Source: CAKZKT01 sp034434235
GTDB lineage: Bacteria > Chloroflexota > Anaerolineae > CG2-30-64-16
Direction: 5' to 3'
Length of the DNA: 64,000 nucleotides
NCBI GenBank assembly: GCA_034434235.1
Contig: DAOTZV010000192.1
Location: 5,207-69,206 of the forward strand
Shown here: piece after piece, positions 37,316 through 45,269 of the stretch
Position numbering within the stretch: the stretch's first letter is position 1
Layout: every line of letters starts with the position of its first letter
Program-made: the position numbers and the translations under genes
The notes under the pieces: model-generated
The model's input: the letters and a program-made list of their open reading frames with translations, nothing else
What the model was told of the DNA's origin: nothing
The model's database searches: none

Positions 37316-38089
37316 ATGTCCCTCATCACCGTGATCGGCCGCGGGCATTCCGGCACGCGGGCGATCTCTCATACGCTTTCGGCCAGCGGCGTCTTCATGG
37401 GCGCGCCGCAAAACGTATCGGGCGACCTCTTGCCACCCCAGGCCATGTACGACGCGTGTCGGGTCTTTGCGCGCTACGTGCGCTGGTGCGGCGGGCTGGA
37501 ATGGTGCTGGGATGAAGTGTTCGCCATGGACATCCCGGGCGAGTTCACCCAATTGATCGAGCAGTATCTGGTCTCGGTGCGAGAGAGCCCGGCCGAACAC
37601 AAGGGCTGGAAGATCCCGGAGACCACCCTGGTCTTCCCCTGGATCGCCCGCATGTTCCCCGAGGCAAAGTACATCTTTTGGATCCGCAACCCGCGCGATT
37701 GCATCCTCGGCCGACACCTGACCGACGACCTGCGCGACTTCGGGATCGAGTATCCTCCGACCGACGATCTTCGCCTGCGGCGGGCGATCTCCTGGATCTA
37801 CCAGTACAAGCTGGTGAAGGCCACGCCCAAGCCGGCGCACTGGATCGAGGTGCGCTTCGAGGATTTCGTGTTGCGGCAGGACGAGACCCTGGCCCGGCTG
37901 GAGGATTTCCTCGGGATCAAGCTGGCGAAGATTCCGGTGCGGCCCGAGGCGGTGGATCGCTGGAAGCAGGACGACGGCGTGAACTACTTCGACTTCTTCG
38001 CGCCGGCCATGCAGGAATACAACTATCCGATACCCGCTGCCCAGACGGGCGATGGGGAACCCACAGAAATCCAGGAGGTGACAGCATGA
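37316..38089 (+). CDS. Sulfotransferase-like protein
   Basis: 257 residues. GRGHSGTRAISHTL near the N-terminus is a P-loop-like phosphosulfate-binding segment. YIFWIRNPRDC is the 3'-phosphate-binding region of sulfotransferases (RxxRD type). A C-terminal LEDFLGIKL matches the family helix. It would transfer sulfate from PAPS to a carbohydrate or other acceptor. I chose the ATG at 37316 with AAGGTG upstream. It is the first gene of the rightward LacI-controlled operon, which lies opposite a sulfatase. Without a search, a distant P-loop enzyme of other function cannot be excluded. Confidence 0.75.
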   Translation: MSLITVIGRGHSGTRAISHTLSASGVFMGAPQNVSGDLLPPQAMYDACRVFARYVRWCGGLEWCWDEVFAMDIPGEFTQLIEQYLVSVRESPAEHKGWKIPETTLVFPWIARMFPEAKYIFWIRNPRDCILGRHLTDDLRDFGIEYPPTDDLRLRRAISWIYQYKLVKATPKPAHWIEVRFEDFVLRQDETLARLEDFLGIKLAKIPVRPEAVDRWKQDDGVNYFDFFAPAMQEYNYPIPAAQTGDGEPTEIQEVTA

Positions 38090-39306
38090 TCAAATCCGAT
38101 GTGGCCGGACAGGTGGGCATGTCGGCCGAGCGCCTGGCGCGCATCAGCCGGATGTTGCAGCGGTACGTGGCGCAGCAGACGGTGGCCGGCATCGTGGCGA
38201 CGGTGGCGCGACGCGGACAGACGGTCTATCTGGAGAAGTTCGGCTATGCCGATCTCGAAGCGGCCGCGCCGATGGAGTTCGATACGATCTTCCGGATCGC
38301 CTCCATGACCAAGCCGATCACCGCCGTCGCGGCCATGATGCTCTACGAAGAAGGCTGGTTCGACCTGAACACCTTCGTGCACGAGTTCATTCCCGCATTC
38401 AAGGACCTCAAGGTCTTCGTGCGCCAGACGAAGGCCGGCCCCGAGCTGGAGCCGCTCGCCCGGCCGATCACCTTCCGCCATCTGTTCACCCACACCGCCG
38501 GGCTGAGCTACGGCTTCGATCCGCAGGACCCGGTGGATCGCCTCTACCACGAGGCGGGCGCCACGCTGTTGCACTTCTACGCGCCCGGCGCGCGCTTCAC
38601 GAACAAAGACGTGGTGGACGCGCTGACGCGGCTGCCGCTGGCGTTCCAGCCCGGCGCCCACTGGCGCTACAGCCTCTCGATTGACGTGCTCGGCTATCTG
38701 GTAGAGCTCATCTCGGGGAAGCCGCTCGACGTCTTCCTGCGCGAGCGCATCTTCGAGCCGCTCGGCATGGCCGACACCGATTTCTACGTGCCGCCGGCCA
38801 GGTTGTCGCGGCTGGCGAAGATCTATTGCACCGATCCGAGCGGGACGGGCCTGGCCCGCGTCGATCTGCCCGTGCCGACCGAGCCGCCGGCCTTCCTGTC
38901 GGGCGGCGGCGGGCTGTTCTCCACGATCGGCGACTATAGCCGCTTCGCGCAGATGCTGGTCAACGGCGGCGAGCTGAACGGCGTCCGGCTGCTCAGTCCG
39001 CGCACGGTGGCGCTGATGGAGATGAACCAGGCGCCGGCCGAGGCGTTGCCCTACGAGCAGAGCGCCGGCAGCTTGAAGAACGCCGGCTACGGCTACGGAC
39101 TGGGCATGCGCGTCCTCACCGACGTGGCGGCTTCGGGCCGCGCCGGTTCGGTCGGCGAGTTCGGCTGGGACGGCGCGTTCGCCACCTACTTCTGGGTGGA
39201 TCGCAAGGAGGCGCTCTACGGCCTGCTGATGACCCAGCACCAGGCCTGGTCCTTCCCGCTCCACCAGCAATTCAAGATCCTGACCTATCAGGCGTTGACC
39301 GACTGA
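38086..39306 (+). CDS. Beta-lactamase-fold serine hydrolase
   Basis: 406 residues of the class C beta-lactamase/esterase family (Pfam Beta-lactamase). ASMTKPITA is the SxxK nucleophile motif at about 67-75. WRYSLSIDVLGYLVE carries the YxN-type Tyr (here YSL). GWDGAF replaces the third HxG motif. Members are esterases, D-aminopeptidases or transesterases rather than true beta-lactamases. No signal peptide, so it is cytoplasmic. AGGAGGT lies six bases before the ATG, which overlaps the previous stop. Confidence 0.9.
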   Translation: MIKSDVAGQVGMSAERLARISRMLQRYVAQQTVAGIVATVARRGQTVYLEKFGYADLEAAAPMEFDTIFRIASMTKPITAVAAMMLYEEGWFDLNTFVHEFIPAFKDLKVFVRQTKAGPELEPLARPITFRHLFTHTAGLSYGFDPQDPVDRLYHEAGATLLHFYAPGARFTNKDVVDALTRLPLAFQPGAHWRYSLSIDVLGYLVELISGKPLDVFLRERIFEPLGMADTDFYVPPARLSRLAKIYCTDPSGTGLARVDLPVPTEPPAFLSGGGGLFSTIGDYSRFAQMLVNGGELNGVRLLSPRTVALMEMNQAPAEALPYEQSAGSLKNAGYGYGLGMRVLTDVAASGRAGSVGEFGWDGAFATYFWVDRKEALYGLLMTQHQAWSFPLHQQFKILTYQALTD

Positions 39307-39321
39307 CTGAAAGCTCACCGT

Positions 39322-39355
39322 ACGTGCCAGGCACCCTCCCAGGTGCCTGGCACGT
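39322..39355. repeat. Long inverted repeat ACGTGCCAGGCACC
   Basis: Arms ACGTGCCAGGCACC (39322-39335) and GGTGCCTGGCACGT (39342-39355) with a 6-bp loop and a GTAC foot. It lies between the serine hydrolase and the first oxidoreductase gene. The same arms occur at 8318-8351, so this is a dispersed repeat and not just a terminator. An operator role is not excluded. Confidence 0.88.
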
Positions 39356-39401
39356 GAAGCACCGGTCATTTTCAGTATCCCACCCCGAAAGAGGCGCTAA
39401 C

Positions 39402-40394
39402 ATGCTTCGAGTCTGTGTTATCGGCATGGGCCCGATCGGCAATCGCCATGCCATGATCTACAAAGAGGATCCCCTGGCCGAGCTGGTCGGCGTGTGCGAC
39501 ATCCGCAAGGACCGCGCCGACGCGGCTGCTGCCCGCCACGGCGTGCCGGCGTTCTACGACGCGCAGGAGATGCTGGACGCGCTCAAGCCCGACGTGTGCA
39601 GCATCACCACCGGCGGCTATGAGTACGGCAGCGATCACTATCTGCCGACCATGCAGGCGTTCGAGGCCGGCTGTCACGTGTTGGGCGAGAAGCCGATCTC
39701 CAACGACATCGCGGAGGCCGAGCAGATGGTGGCCAAGGCGCGCGAGAAGGGCCTTTGCTACGGCATCAACCTCAACCATCGTTTCACCGAGGCGGCCTAT
39801 ATCGCGAAGCGATGGCAGAACGAGGGCCGGCTGGGCCATCTGCTCTTCGTCAACATGAGCATGTGGATCAAGAATCCGGCCGAAAGCTCGCCCTATTACA
39901 TGATCAAGGCACTCAATCCCCATTCGGTGGACGTGATGCGCCACTTCTGCGGCGACATCGAAGCCGTGCAATGCTTCGCGCAGAAGGCGCCCGGCCGCCA
40001 GATCTGGTCTACGGCGCACTTCAGCATGAAGTTCAAGAACGGCTGCGTCGGCGGGCTGACCGCTTCGTACGACATCGAGCGAGGCCATCCGATGGAGCGG
40101 TGCGAGGTGGCGGGCACGAAGGGCCGCTTCGTCCTGGAAGACATGTGGCGCGAGGTGACCCTCTATCCGGCCGGCGACCTGGAGAAGCGGGTCTACACCA
40201 ATCCGGTCTTCGGGGGCCATCGCGATTTCGAGGATACCTTCCGCAACCGCATCCACAAGTTCCTGCAACAGATCGCCGACGGCGCGAAGCCGGAGGAGAT
40301 AGACGGTTCGGGCGCCGACGGCCTGGCCGCCCAGAAGGTCCTCCAGGCCGCCATCGAGTCGCTGGAGACGGGGAAGATCGTGTACGTGAAGTAA
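39402..40394 (+). CDS. Gfo/Idh/MocA family oxidoreductase
   Basis: 330 residues. VIGMGPIGNRHAM is the Rossmann NAD(P) motif, and GEKPISND is the EKP motif with the catalytic-site Lys. HRFTEAAYI and NPHSVDVMRHFCGD complete the substrate domain. It oxidises or reduces a sugar or sugar-derived ring hydroxyl. AGAGG lies seven bases before the ATG. It is followed 29 bp later by a paralogue. Confidence 0.9.
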   Translation: MLRVCVIGMGPIGNRHAMIYKEDPLAELVGVCDIRKDRADAAAARHGVPAFYDAQEMLDALKPDVCSITTGGYEYGSDHYLPTMQAFEAGCHVLGEKPISNDIAEAEQMVAKAREKGLCYGINLNHRFTEAAYIAKRWQNEGRLGHLLFVNMSMWIKNPAESSPYYMIKALNPHSVDVMRHFCGDIEAVQCFAQKAPGRQIWSTAHFSMKFKNGCVGGLTASYDIERGHPMERCEVAGTKGRFVLEDMWREVTLYPAGDLEKRVYTNPVFGGHRDFEDTFRNRIHKFLQQIADGAKPEEIDGSGADGLAAQKVLQAAIESLETGKIVYVK

Positions 40395-40423
40395 AACTTG
40401 CGTTCTAAAGAAAGGATACTCTC

Positions 40424-41527
40424 ATGGCTCTCAAAGTCGGTGTCGTCGGCATGCGCGGGATCGGCAACCAGCATGCCGCCTGTCACAAGAGCGATCCCCT
40501 TGCCGAGCTGGTCGCGGTATGCGACGTGGTCAAAGAGCGGGCCGATGCGGCCGCGGCGAAGTACGGCGTGAGGGCATATTACAGCCTGACCGACATGCTG
40601 CGCAACGAGGAACTCGACATCGTGGATGTGACCACGGGCGGGTTCGAGAACGGGAGCTGGCACTTCGAGCCGGTGATGGAGGCGCTGGAGGCCGGCAAGC
40701 ACGTGCTCGTCGAGAAGCCGATCTCCAACAACATCGTCGAGGCGCGGCAGATGGTGGCGAAGGCGGCCGAGAAGAAGCTCTATCTGGGCTGCAACCTGAA
40801 CCACTACTTCACCCCGACCGCCGAGCGCGCCATGAAGTACATGAAGGAGGGCGGGATCGGCGAGCTGGTCTATTGCCTGCACAAGGTCGGCTTCAACGGC
40901 GGCGAGGAGGGCTATCGCGGCCCCGGCCCCGGCACGCGCTTGCCCGGCTGGCCCTACGCCCACCTGAAGGCGTTCCTGGCGCATCCCTTCGCGTGCATGC
41001 GCTATTTCTGCGGCGACATCACCCACATCCAGGCGTTCGTCGAGCGGCCCGGCCATCGGCGCCGCGCCAACGACCTCATGCTGTCGGTCGTCAGCGTGAA
41101 CATGCGCTTCGCCAACGGGTGCGTCGGCAGCCTGATCAGCCAGCGCGGGGACGCGCCGTGGGGCCTGGGCGGCTGGTGGAGCCTGGAGGTGGCGGGCACG
41201 AAGGGCGCCTTCTGCATCGAGAACTGCATCGAGAAGCTGTATTACTGGAAAGCGGGCGGCAATCCGATGGGCACCTTGCCGCCGACCGAGGTGTACGACA
41301 GCGGCATCAAGGACTTCAACCAGACCTTCCCGCGGCGCATCCATGCCTTCCTGGAGGATGTGACCAACAAGGTCTTCCACGAAGACCTGCGCGCCTCGGG
41401 CCGCGATGCGCTGGCCACGCTGGAATACACCTGGGCCGTGATCGAGTCGTACGAGAGCGGCGGGGCCATGGTGCGGCCGCATCCGTTGCCGCCGCTCCAC
41501 GGCGATCCGAAGAAGCTGCTCGATTGA
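40424..41527 (+). CDS. Gfo/Idh/MocA family oxidoreductase (paralogue)
   Basis: 367 residues. VVGMRGIGNQHAA (NAD site), VEKPISNN (EKP motif) and HPFACMRYFCGDITH are clear. It is longer than its neighbour because of extra segments around residues 160-180 (GPGPGTRLPGWPYAH) and near the end. Tandem non-identical copies acting on the same sugar, for example as a 3-keto-sugar redox pair, are common, but the order of reactions cannot be deduced. Confidence 0.9.
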   Translation: MALKVGVVGMRGIGNQHAACHKSDPLAELVAVCDVVKERADAAAAKYGVRAYYSLTDMLRNEELDIVDVTTGGFENGSWHFEPVMEALEAGKHVLVEKPISNNIVEARQMVAKAAEKKLYLGCNLNHYFTPTAERAMKYMKEGGIGELVYCLHKVGFNGGEEGYRGPGPGTRLPGWPYAHLKAFLAHPFACMRYFCGDITHIQAFVERPGHRRRANDLMLSVVSVNMRFANGCVGSLISQRGDAPWGLGGWWSLEVAGTKGAFCIENCIEKLYYWKAGGNPMGTLPPTEVYDSGIKDFNQTFPRRIHAFLEDVTNKVFHEDLRASGRDALATLEYTWAVIESYESGGAMVRPHPLPPLHGDPKKLLD

Positions 41528-41538
41528 GGGAGCACACC

Positions 41539-42336
41539 ATGAAACTCGGAGCCAATTCGGTCCTTTTCGGCGGCCACAGCCTGGAGACCGCGTTCAAGTA
41601 TCTCGCGATGGCCGGCTACGACGGCATCGAGCTCTCGGCGATTGACGGCATGAGCGAGCACCTGGTCCTGGATCGCTGGCAGGAGATCGCGCCCGAGATC
41701 AAGCGGCTCTCCCGCGAATACGGGCTGGAGCTGCTGGCGATGGAGCAGCCTTCGCAGGATCCGGCCAAGATGGAGAAGGCGTTTCAGGCCGCGGTCGAGA
41801 TCGGCATCCCGATCGTCAACTGCGGGCCGGGCGGCAAGACCGGCGATGAGGCCAGCTTCCAGCAGGCGGTGGATTCGATCGGCCGGCTGTGTCAGATGGC
41901 CGAGCGCTACGGCGTCACCCTCTGCGTGAAGGCGCACGTCGGCGCGGCGATCTACAACACGCCGACCACCTTGCGCCTGATGGAGGCGATCAGCTCGCCG
42001 GCGTTCGGGGTGGACATGGATCCGTCGCACATCTACCGGGCGGGCGAAGACCCCGTGGAGGCGATCAAGGCGGTGGTGCACCGCGTGAAGCACGTGCACA
42101 TCCGCGATTGCAAGGGCCGGCAGCAAAGCCCCGGCAAGCCGGAGATGCAGGCGAACGGCCGCGGCGATATCAACCTGCTCGGCTACATTCGGGCGCTGCA
42201 CGAGGCCGGCTACACCGGGCCGCTCGACCTGGAGGTGATCGGAGCGAAGTCCTACGACGTGATCCAGTGCGCGATCATCGCGGCCGAAGCGCGCGGGCAC
42301 ATGCAGGCGTGTCTCCAGGCGTGCGGCGCGCGGTAG
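41539..42336 (+). CDS. Sugar phosphate isomerase/epimerase (AP endonuclease 2-like TIM barrel)
   Basis: 265 residues. Metal-binding residues are seen in GIELSAIDG (Glu), VDMDPSHI (Asp/His), KHVHIRDCKG (His/Asp) and DLEVIG (Glu). The family includes tagatose/inosose epimerases, dehydratases and 2-keto-myo-inositol-type isomerases. GGGAG lies seven bases before the ATG. With the two oxidoreductases it suggests oxidation-isomerisation of a sugar or inositol-like compound. It is the last gene of the rightward operon. Confidence 0.88.
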   Translation: MKLGANSVLFGGHSLETAFKYLAMAGYDGIELSAIDGMSEHLVLDRWQEIAPEIKRLSREYGLELLAMEQPSQDPAKMEKAFQAAVEIGIPIVNCGPGGKTGDEASFQQAVDSIGRLCQMAERYGVTLCVKAHVGAAIYNTPTTLRLMEAISSPAFGVDMDPSHIYRAGEDPVEAIKAVVHRVKHVHIRDCKGRQQSPGKPEMQANGRGDINLLGYIRALHEAGYTGPLDLEVIGAKSYDVIQCAIIAAEARGHMQACLQACGAR

Positions 42337-42342
42337 GTTTGT

Positions 42343-45096
42343 CTACGGCAGCAGTCCCAGGTTTCGCCCCAGGGTCGTGATGGTCAATTCGGCGCCCGCG
42401 AACAGCACGCCCAGGGCCGAGAGGCCGACGAAGAAGAGCGCCATGCCGGCCACGGGCAGGATCACCGTGCGCCGGCCGCTCAGGCCATGCACCTCGACGC
42501 CGGCCATCCAGAGGGCCACGAACGATGCCGCGGACGCGCTGAACCGGGCCAGCGGCGCCAGGAACGGAATGAGCGCCAGCAGGTTGAGCAGATGGGCGGT
42601 CGCGGCGAAGCCAAGCCCGCGCAGGGTGCGGGTGTAGCTCGCCTGGCCGCCCAACGACCGGCCCGCGGCCGTGATCACCTCGACCATGATCAGCCAGACG
42701 CCGATCTGTTCGAGCCAGGTGGCCGTCTGCCAGCCGGTGGGGCTGAAGAGGACGGCCAGCGCCAGGCCCCCGAGCGCCAGCACGAGCGCCGGGCCGGTCA
42801 TCCGCGGGTCGTCGGCCGCTTCGGCAAACGCCGCGCGGTCGAGGATCAGGCTGCGCAGCGCGAGCGCCAGCCAGCGGCTGGGCCGGCGCAACACCCCGTC
42901 CGCCAGGTAGGCCAGACGCCAGACGTGGTCGTCGGCCCCGCCCGCGAGATGGGAGGGCGCCCCCCTGGCCCCCCAACCCTGGGGGGAACGGGGGGCCGCT
43001 TTTTCAGCCCCCCAGACTTGGGGGGAACGGGGGGCATCGGCCGGAGCCGCGAGCAAGCCGCGACGGCCGTTCAGGATGGGGTACAGGTCGGCCGCGTTGC
43101 GCGTTGGGCCGACGACCATGTCGGCCGGATGGAACAGGAACGCGTCGGTCTGTTCGCCGCCCAGGCCGCCGTGGCTTCCGATCAGCTCTTCGAAGGCCGC
43201 CACCGTGCCGTCCGGGTAGAGCGTGCTGATCACCATCAGATCGCCGGAGTGGGGAAAGTCCATCACCCGTTTGATCTGCCATGCTCGCAAGGCCACGTCG
43301 CCGTACGGCCTGAGCGGGTCTTCGCCGACCACCTCGCCGGTGCGCAGGTTGTGTTGCCCCCTTTTGCCGAGGACGATCGGGGTGTCGGCATCCAGGTAGC
43401 CGGCCACCAGGCCGATCCCCTCGTGCGCCACCAGCGCGCTGACCATGCCCGGATAGACGGCATCCAGTTCCGGCAGGGTCACGCGGCGCGGGTGAAAGTC
43501 GAAGTAAACCTGGGCCAGGTTGCCGCTGCCGACCACCACCACCTGGGCGGCCGGCGGCGGGCCGATCTCCTCTTCGCGGCGCTGGACCGCCTTTTGCGCG
43601 GCCTTTTGGCTGCTCTTGACCACCGCCGCACCCATCCGGCCGGTCATGCCCTGCTCCTGCACGTTCGCCAGCTCGGCCGACATGGCCGAGACCGCGATGA
43701 TGCCGTTGTCGCCGCCGATGCGCTGTTGGACCGTCGTGCCGGCCGGCAACTGGCGCTCGATGAATTCCTTGAGCGTCAGGCCGTAGCGTTGTTTGAAAGT
43801 GGCGCCGAACGACTGGCCGTGGTCCGACAGGACGATCAGCTCATACGGCCGCGGCGCTTTTTGCCGCATGAAGCGCACGATGCGTCGGAAGACGCGGTCG
43901 TATTTCCTGAGCACGCGCAGCGCATCCTTTGACCAGGGCCCGGAATGATGCGCCACCTCGTCGTAGCCGGGCCAGGTCACATAGATGACGGGCGCGCCGC
44001 GCAGGATGTCGAGCGCGGCCAGGTGCGCGCCGACGTCGCGCAGCAGGATGTTGGCCGTGGCCCGAATGAGCGGATAGAGCCGGTGGAGCCGATCCACGCG
44101 CGGCCGGACATTGCGGATGCAGGCTTTGGCGTATTGAAAAAGCTCCAGCAGCATGTCCCCGATCATCAGCACCATCGTCCGCGTCAGGAAGTAGGGGTTG
44201 GCCGCCAGCAGATAGATGTCTTGCGCGCGGCGGCTTTTCTGCTCCCAACTGCCGGAGTTCAGATCGGCCAGGGTGAGGATGGACTTCTCCGCGTCGCCGT
44301 TGAGCATGTTGTTGATGCTCGATCCCCCGCGCAGCAGGCCGTGGCCGCGGGCGAAACGGGCGTTGATGGCCGCCGCATCTTCGCCCGAGACATACAGCTT
44401 GCGCTGTTCCTTGTCGTACCAGCGGAACGCGGGAATGTCGTAGTTGTCGCCGAACATGATCCCCGCCTGGCACGCCGAGGTCTGCGAGGGCAATCCGCAT
44501 TCCACCCGCGAGAGCACGTAGCCCTCTTCCTGCATCAGCTTGCCGAGGGTCGGCAAGAGGCCGGCCTCCAGCGCGTATTTCATGTGCCAGTAGCTCAGGC
44601 CGTCTATCTCCAGCAACACCAGTCCGCGGCCGGGTTCGGCCGCGCCGCGGAAGGTCTGGAGCCGGGCGATCCGTTCGATCAGTCCTTCGTAGAACGATCC
44701 CTCGTCGTCCAGCGTGATGATCCCCGTGAGCAGGGTGTTGACGGCCGCCAGTACCAGGCCACCGGCCGCGGCCGCCAGGAAGCCGTCCACCTGGAAGAAC
44801 GGTAGCAAGCGCGAGGTGATCAGCAGGGTCAGCGCGTTCGCCAGCAGGCCGAAGATGAAGGTGGCCAGGAAGCCGAACGGCAGGGCCAGCAACAGAATCA
44901 GCGGCCGGATCAGCAGGTTGACGATGCCCAACATGAACGCCGCGGCCGCGGCCACCACCAGCCGATCATCGAGATCGGCCGCCAGCAGATGCACGCCCGG
45001 CACGATCAGCGCCGCGCTGAGCAGCGAAAGGCCGTCCACGACCCAGACGACGCCGAAACGCAACAGCCATCGTGCGACGTATCGGATTGCGTCCAT
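42343..45096 (-). CDS. Membrane protein: holin-like N-terminus, alkaline-phosphatase core, membrane C-terminus
   Basis: 917 residues in three parts. Residues 1-130 hold four membrane helices of the phage-holin-4 type (FMLGIVNLLIRPLILLLALPFG). Residues ~150-670 are an alkaline-phosphatase/phosphodiesterase-fold domain: LVLLEIDGLSYWHM, PSQTSACQAG (nucleophile region), WPGYDEVAHHSGP and VLSDHGQSFGA. Residues ~720-917 have about five further helices. A repeat-encoded linker (RSPQVWGAEKAAPRSPQGWG) separates core and C-terminal part. The catalytic domain may face outside and act on envelope phosphodiesters; function inferred. GAGG precedes the ATG at 45094-45096. Confidence 0.85.
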   Translation of the reverse strand: MDAIRYVARWLLRFGVVWVVDGLSLLSAALIVPGVHLLAADLDDRLVVAAAAAFMLGIVNLLIRPLILLLALPFGFLATFIFGLLANALTLLITSRLLPFFQVDGFLAAAAGGLVLAAVNTLLTGIITLDDEGSFYEGLIERIARLQTFRGAAEPGRGLVLLEIDGLSYWHMKYALEAGLLPTLGKLMQEEGYVLSRVECGLPSQTSACQAGIMFGDNYDIPAFRWYDKEQRKLYVSGEDAAAINARFARGHGLLRGGSSINNMLNGDAEKSILTLADLNSGSWEQKSRRAQDIYLLAANPYFLTRTMVLMIGDMLLELFQYAKACIRNVRPRVDRLHRLYPLIRATANILLRDVGAHLAALDILRGAPVIYVTWPGYDEVAHHSGPWSKDALRVLRKYDRVFRRIVRFMRQKAPRPYELIVLSDHGQSFGATFKQRYGLTLKEFIERQLPAGTTVQQRIGGDNGIIAVSAMSAELANVQEQGMTGRMGAAVVKSSQKAAQKAVQRREEEIGPPPAAQVVVVGSGNLAQVYFDFHPRRVTLPELDAVYPGMVSALVAHEGIGLVAGYLDADTPIVLGKRGQHNLRTGEVVGEDPLRPYGDVALRAWQIKRVMDFPHSGDLMVISTLYPDGTVAAFEELIGSHGGLGGEQTDAFLFHPADMVVGPTRNAADLYPILNGRRGLLAAPADAPRSPQVWGAEKAAPRSPQGWGARGAPSHLAGGADDHVWRLAYLADGVLRRPSRWLALALRSLILDRAAFAEAADDPRMTGPALVLALGGLALAVLFSPTGWQTATWLEQIGVWLIMVEVITAAGRSLGGQASYTRTLRGLGFAATAHLLNLLALIPFLAPLARFSASAASFVALWMAGVEVHGLSGRRTVILPVAGMALFFVGLSALGVLFAGAELTITTLGRNLGLLP
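42967..43035. repeat. Two-copy C/G palindrome inside the holin/phosphatase gene
   Basis: Two copies, about 39 bp apart (42967-42997, 43006-43035), of a CCCCCC(A)...GGGGGG hairpin followed by AACGGGGGGC. They are translated as the duplicated APRSPQxWGA peptide in the linker before the C-terminal membrane domain. Confidence 0.9.
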
Positions 45097-45168
45097 TGAA
45101 GCCTCGTTGTGATATGGATGGTGTGCGCCAGTCATGGGGCCTGCACCAGGGCCGAAGATCTCCGGCCT

Positions 45169-45249
45169 ATTATACCCTACCCTCAGACCAGCCAAAACGC
45201 AAGAGTGCAAACATCGCGCCCCGCGCGTTTCTGCGGGTTGGGGTATAAT
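45169..45249. promoter_or_regulatory. Divergent promoter region with two TATAAT boxes
   Basis: TATAAT on the minus strand at 45169-45174 (toward the membrane protein) and on the plus strand at 45244-45249 (toward trmFO). Neither has a strong -35 box at 17 bp (TTTTGG for the left one), so only the -10 elements are convincing. Confidence 0.45.
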
Positions 45250-45269
45250 AAGCATCAGGAGTGCAATGC

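Noticed and set aside
38086..39306. Antibiotic-resistance beta-lactamase
   Set aside because: The second and third motifs are not those of true class C enzymes, there is no signal peptide, and the gene sits in a sugar operon.
39322..39355. Simple rho-independent terminator
   Set aside because: No T run follows and the same arms recur at 8318-8351 in another context, so it is treated as a dispersed repeat.
42343..45096. Prophage lysis gene because of the holin-like N-terminus
   Set aside because: No other phage genes are present, and the holin-like helices are fused to a phosphatase-fold domain, a layout not used for phage lysis.
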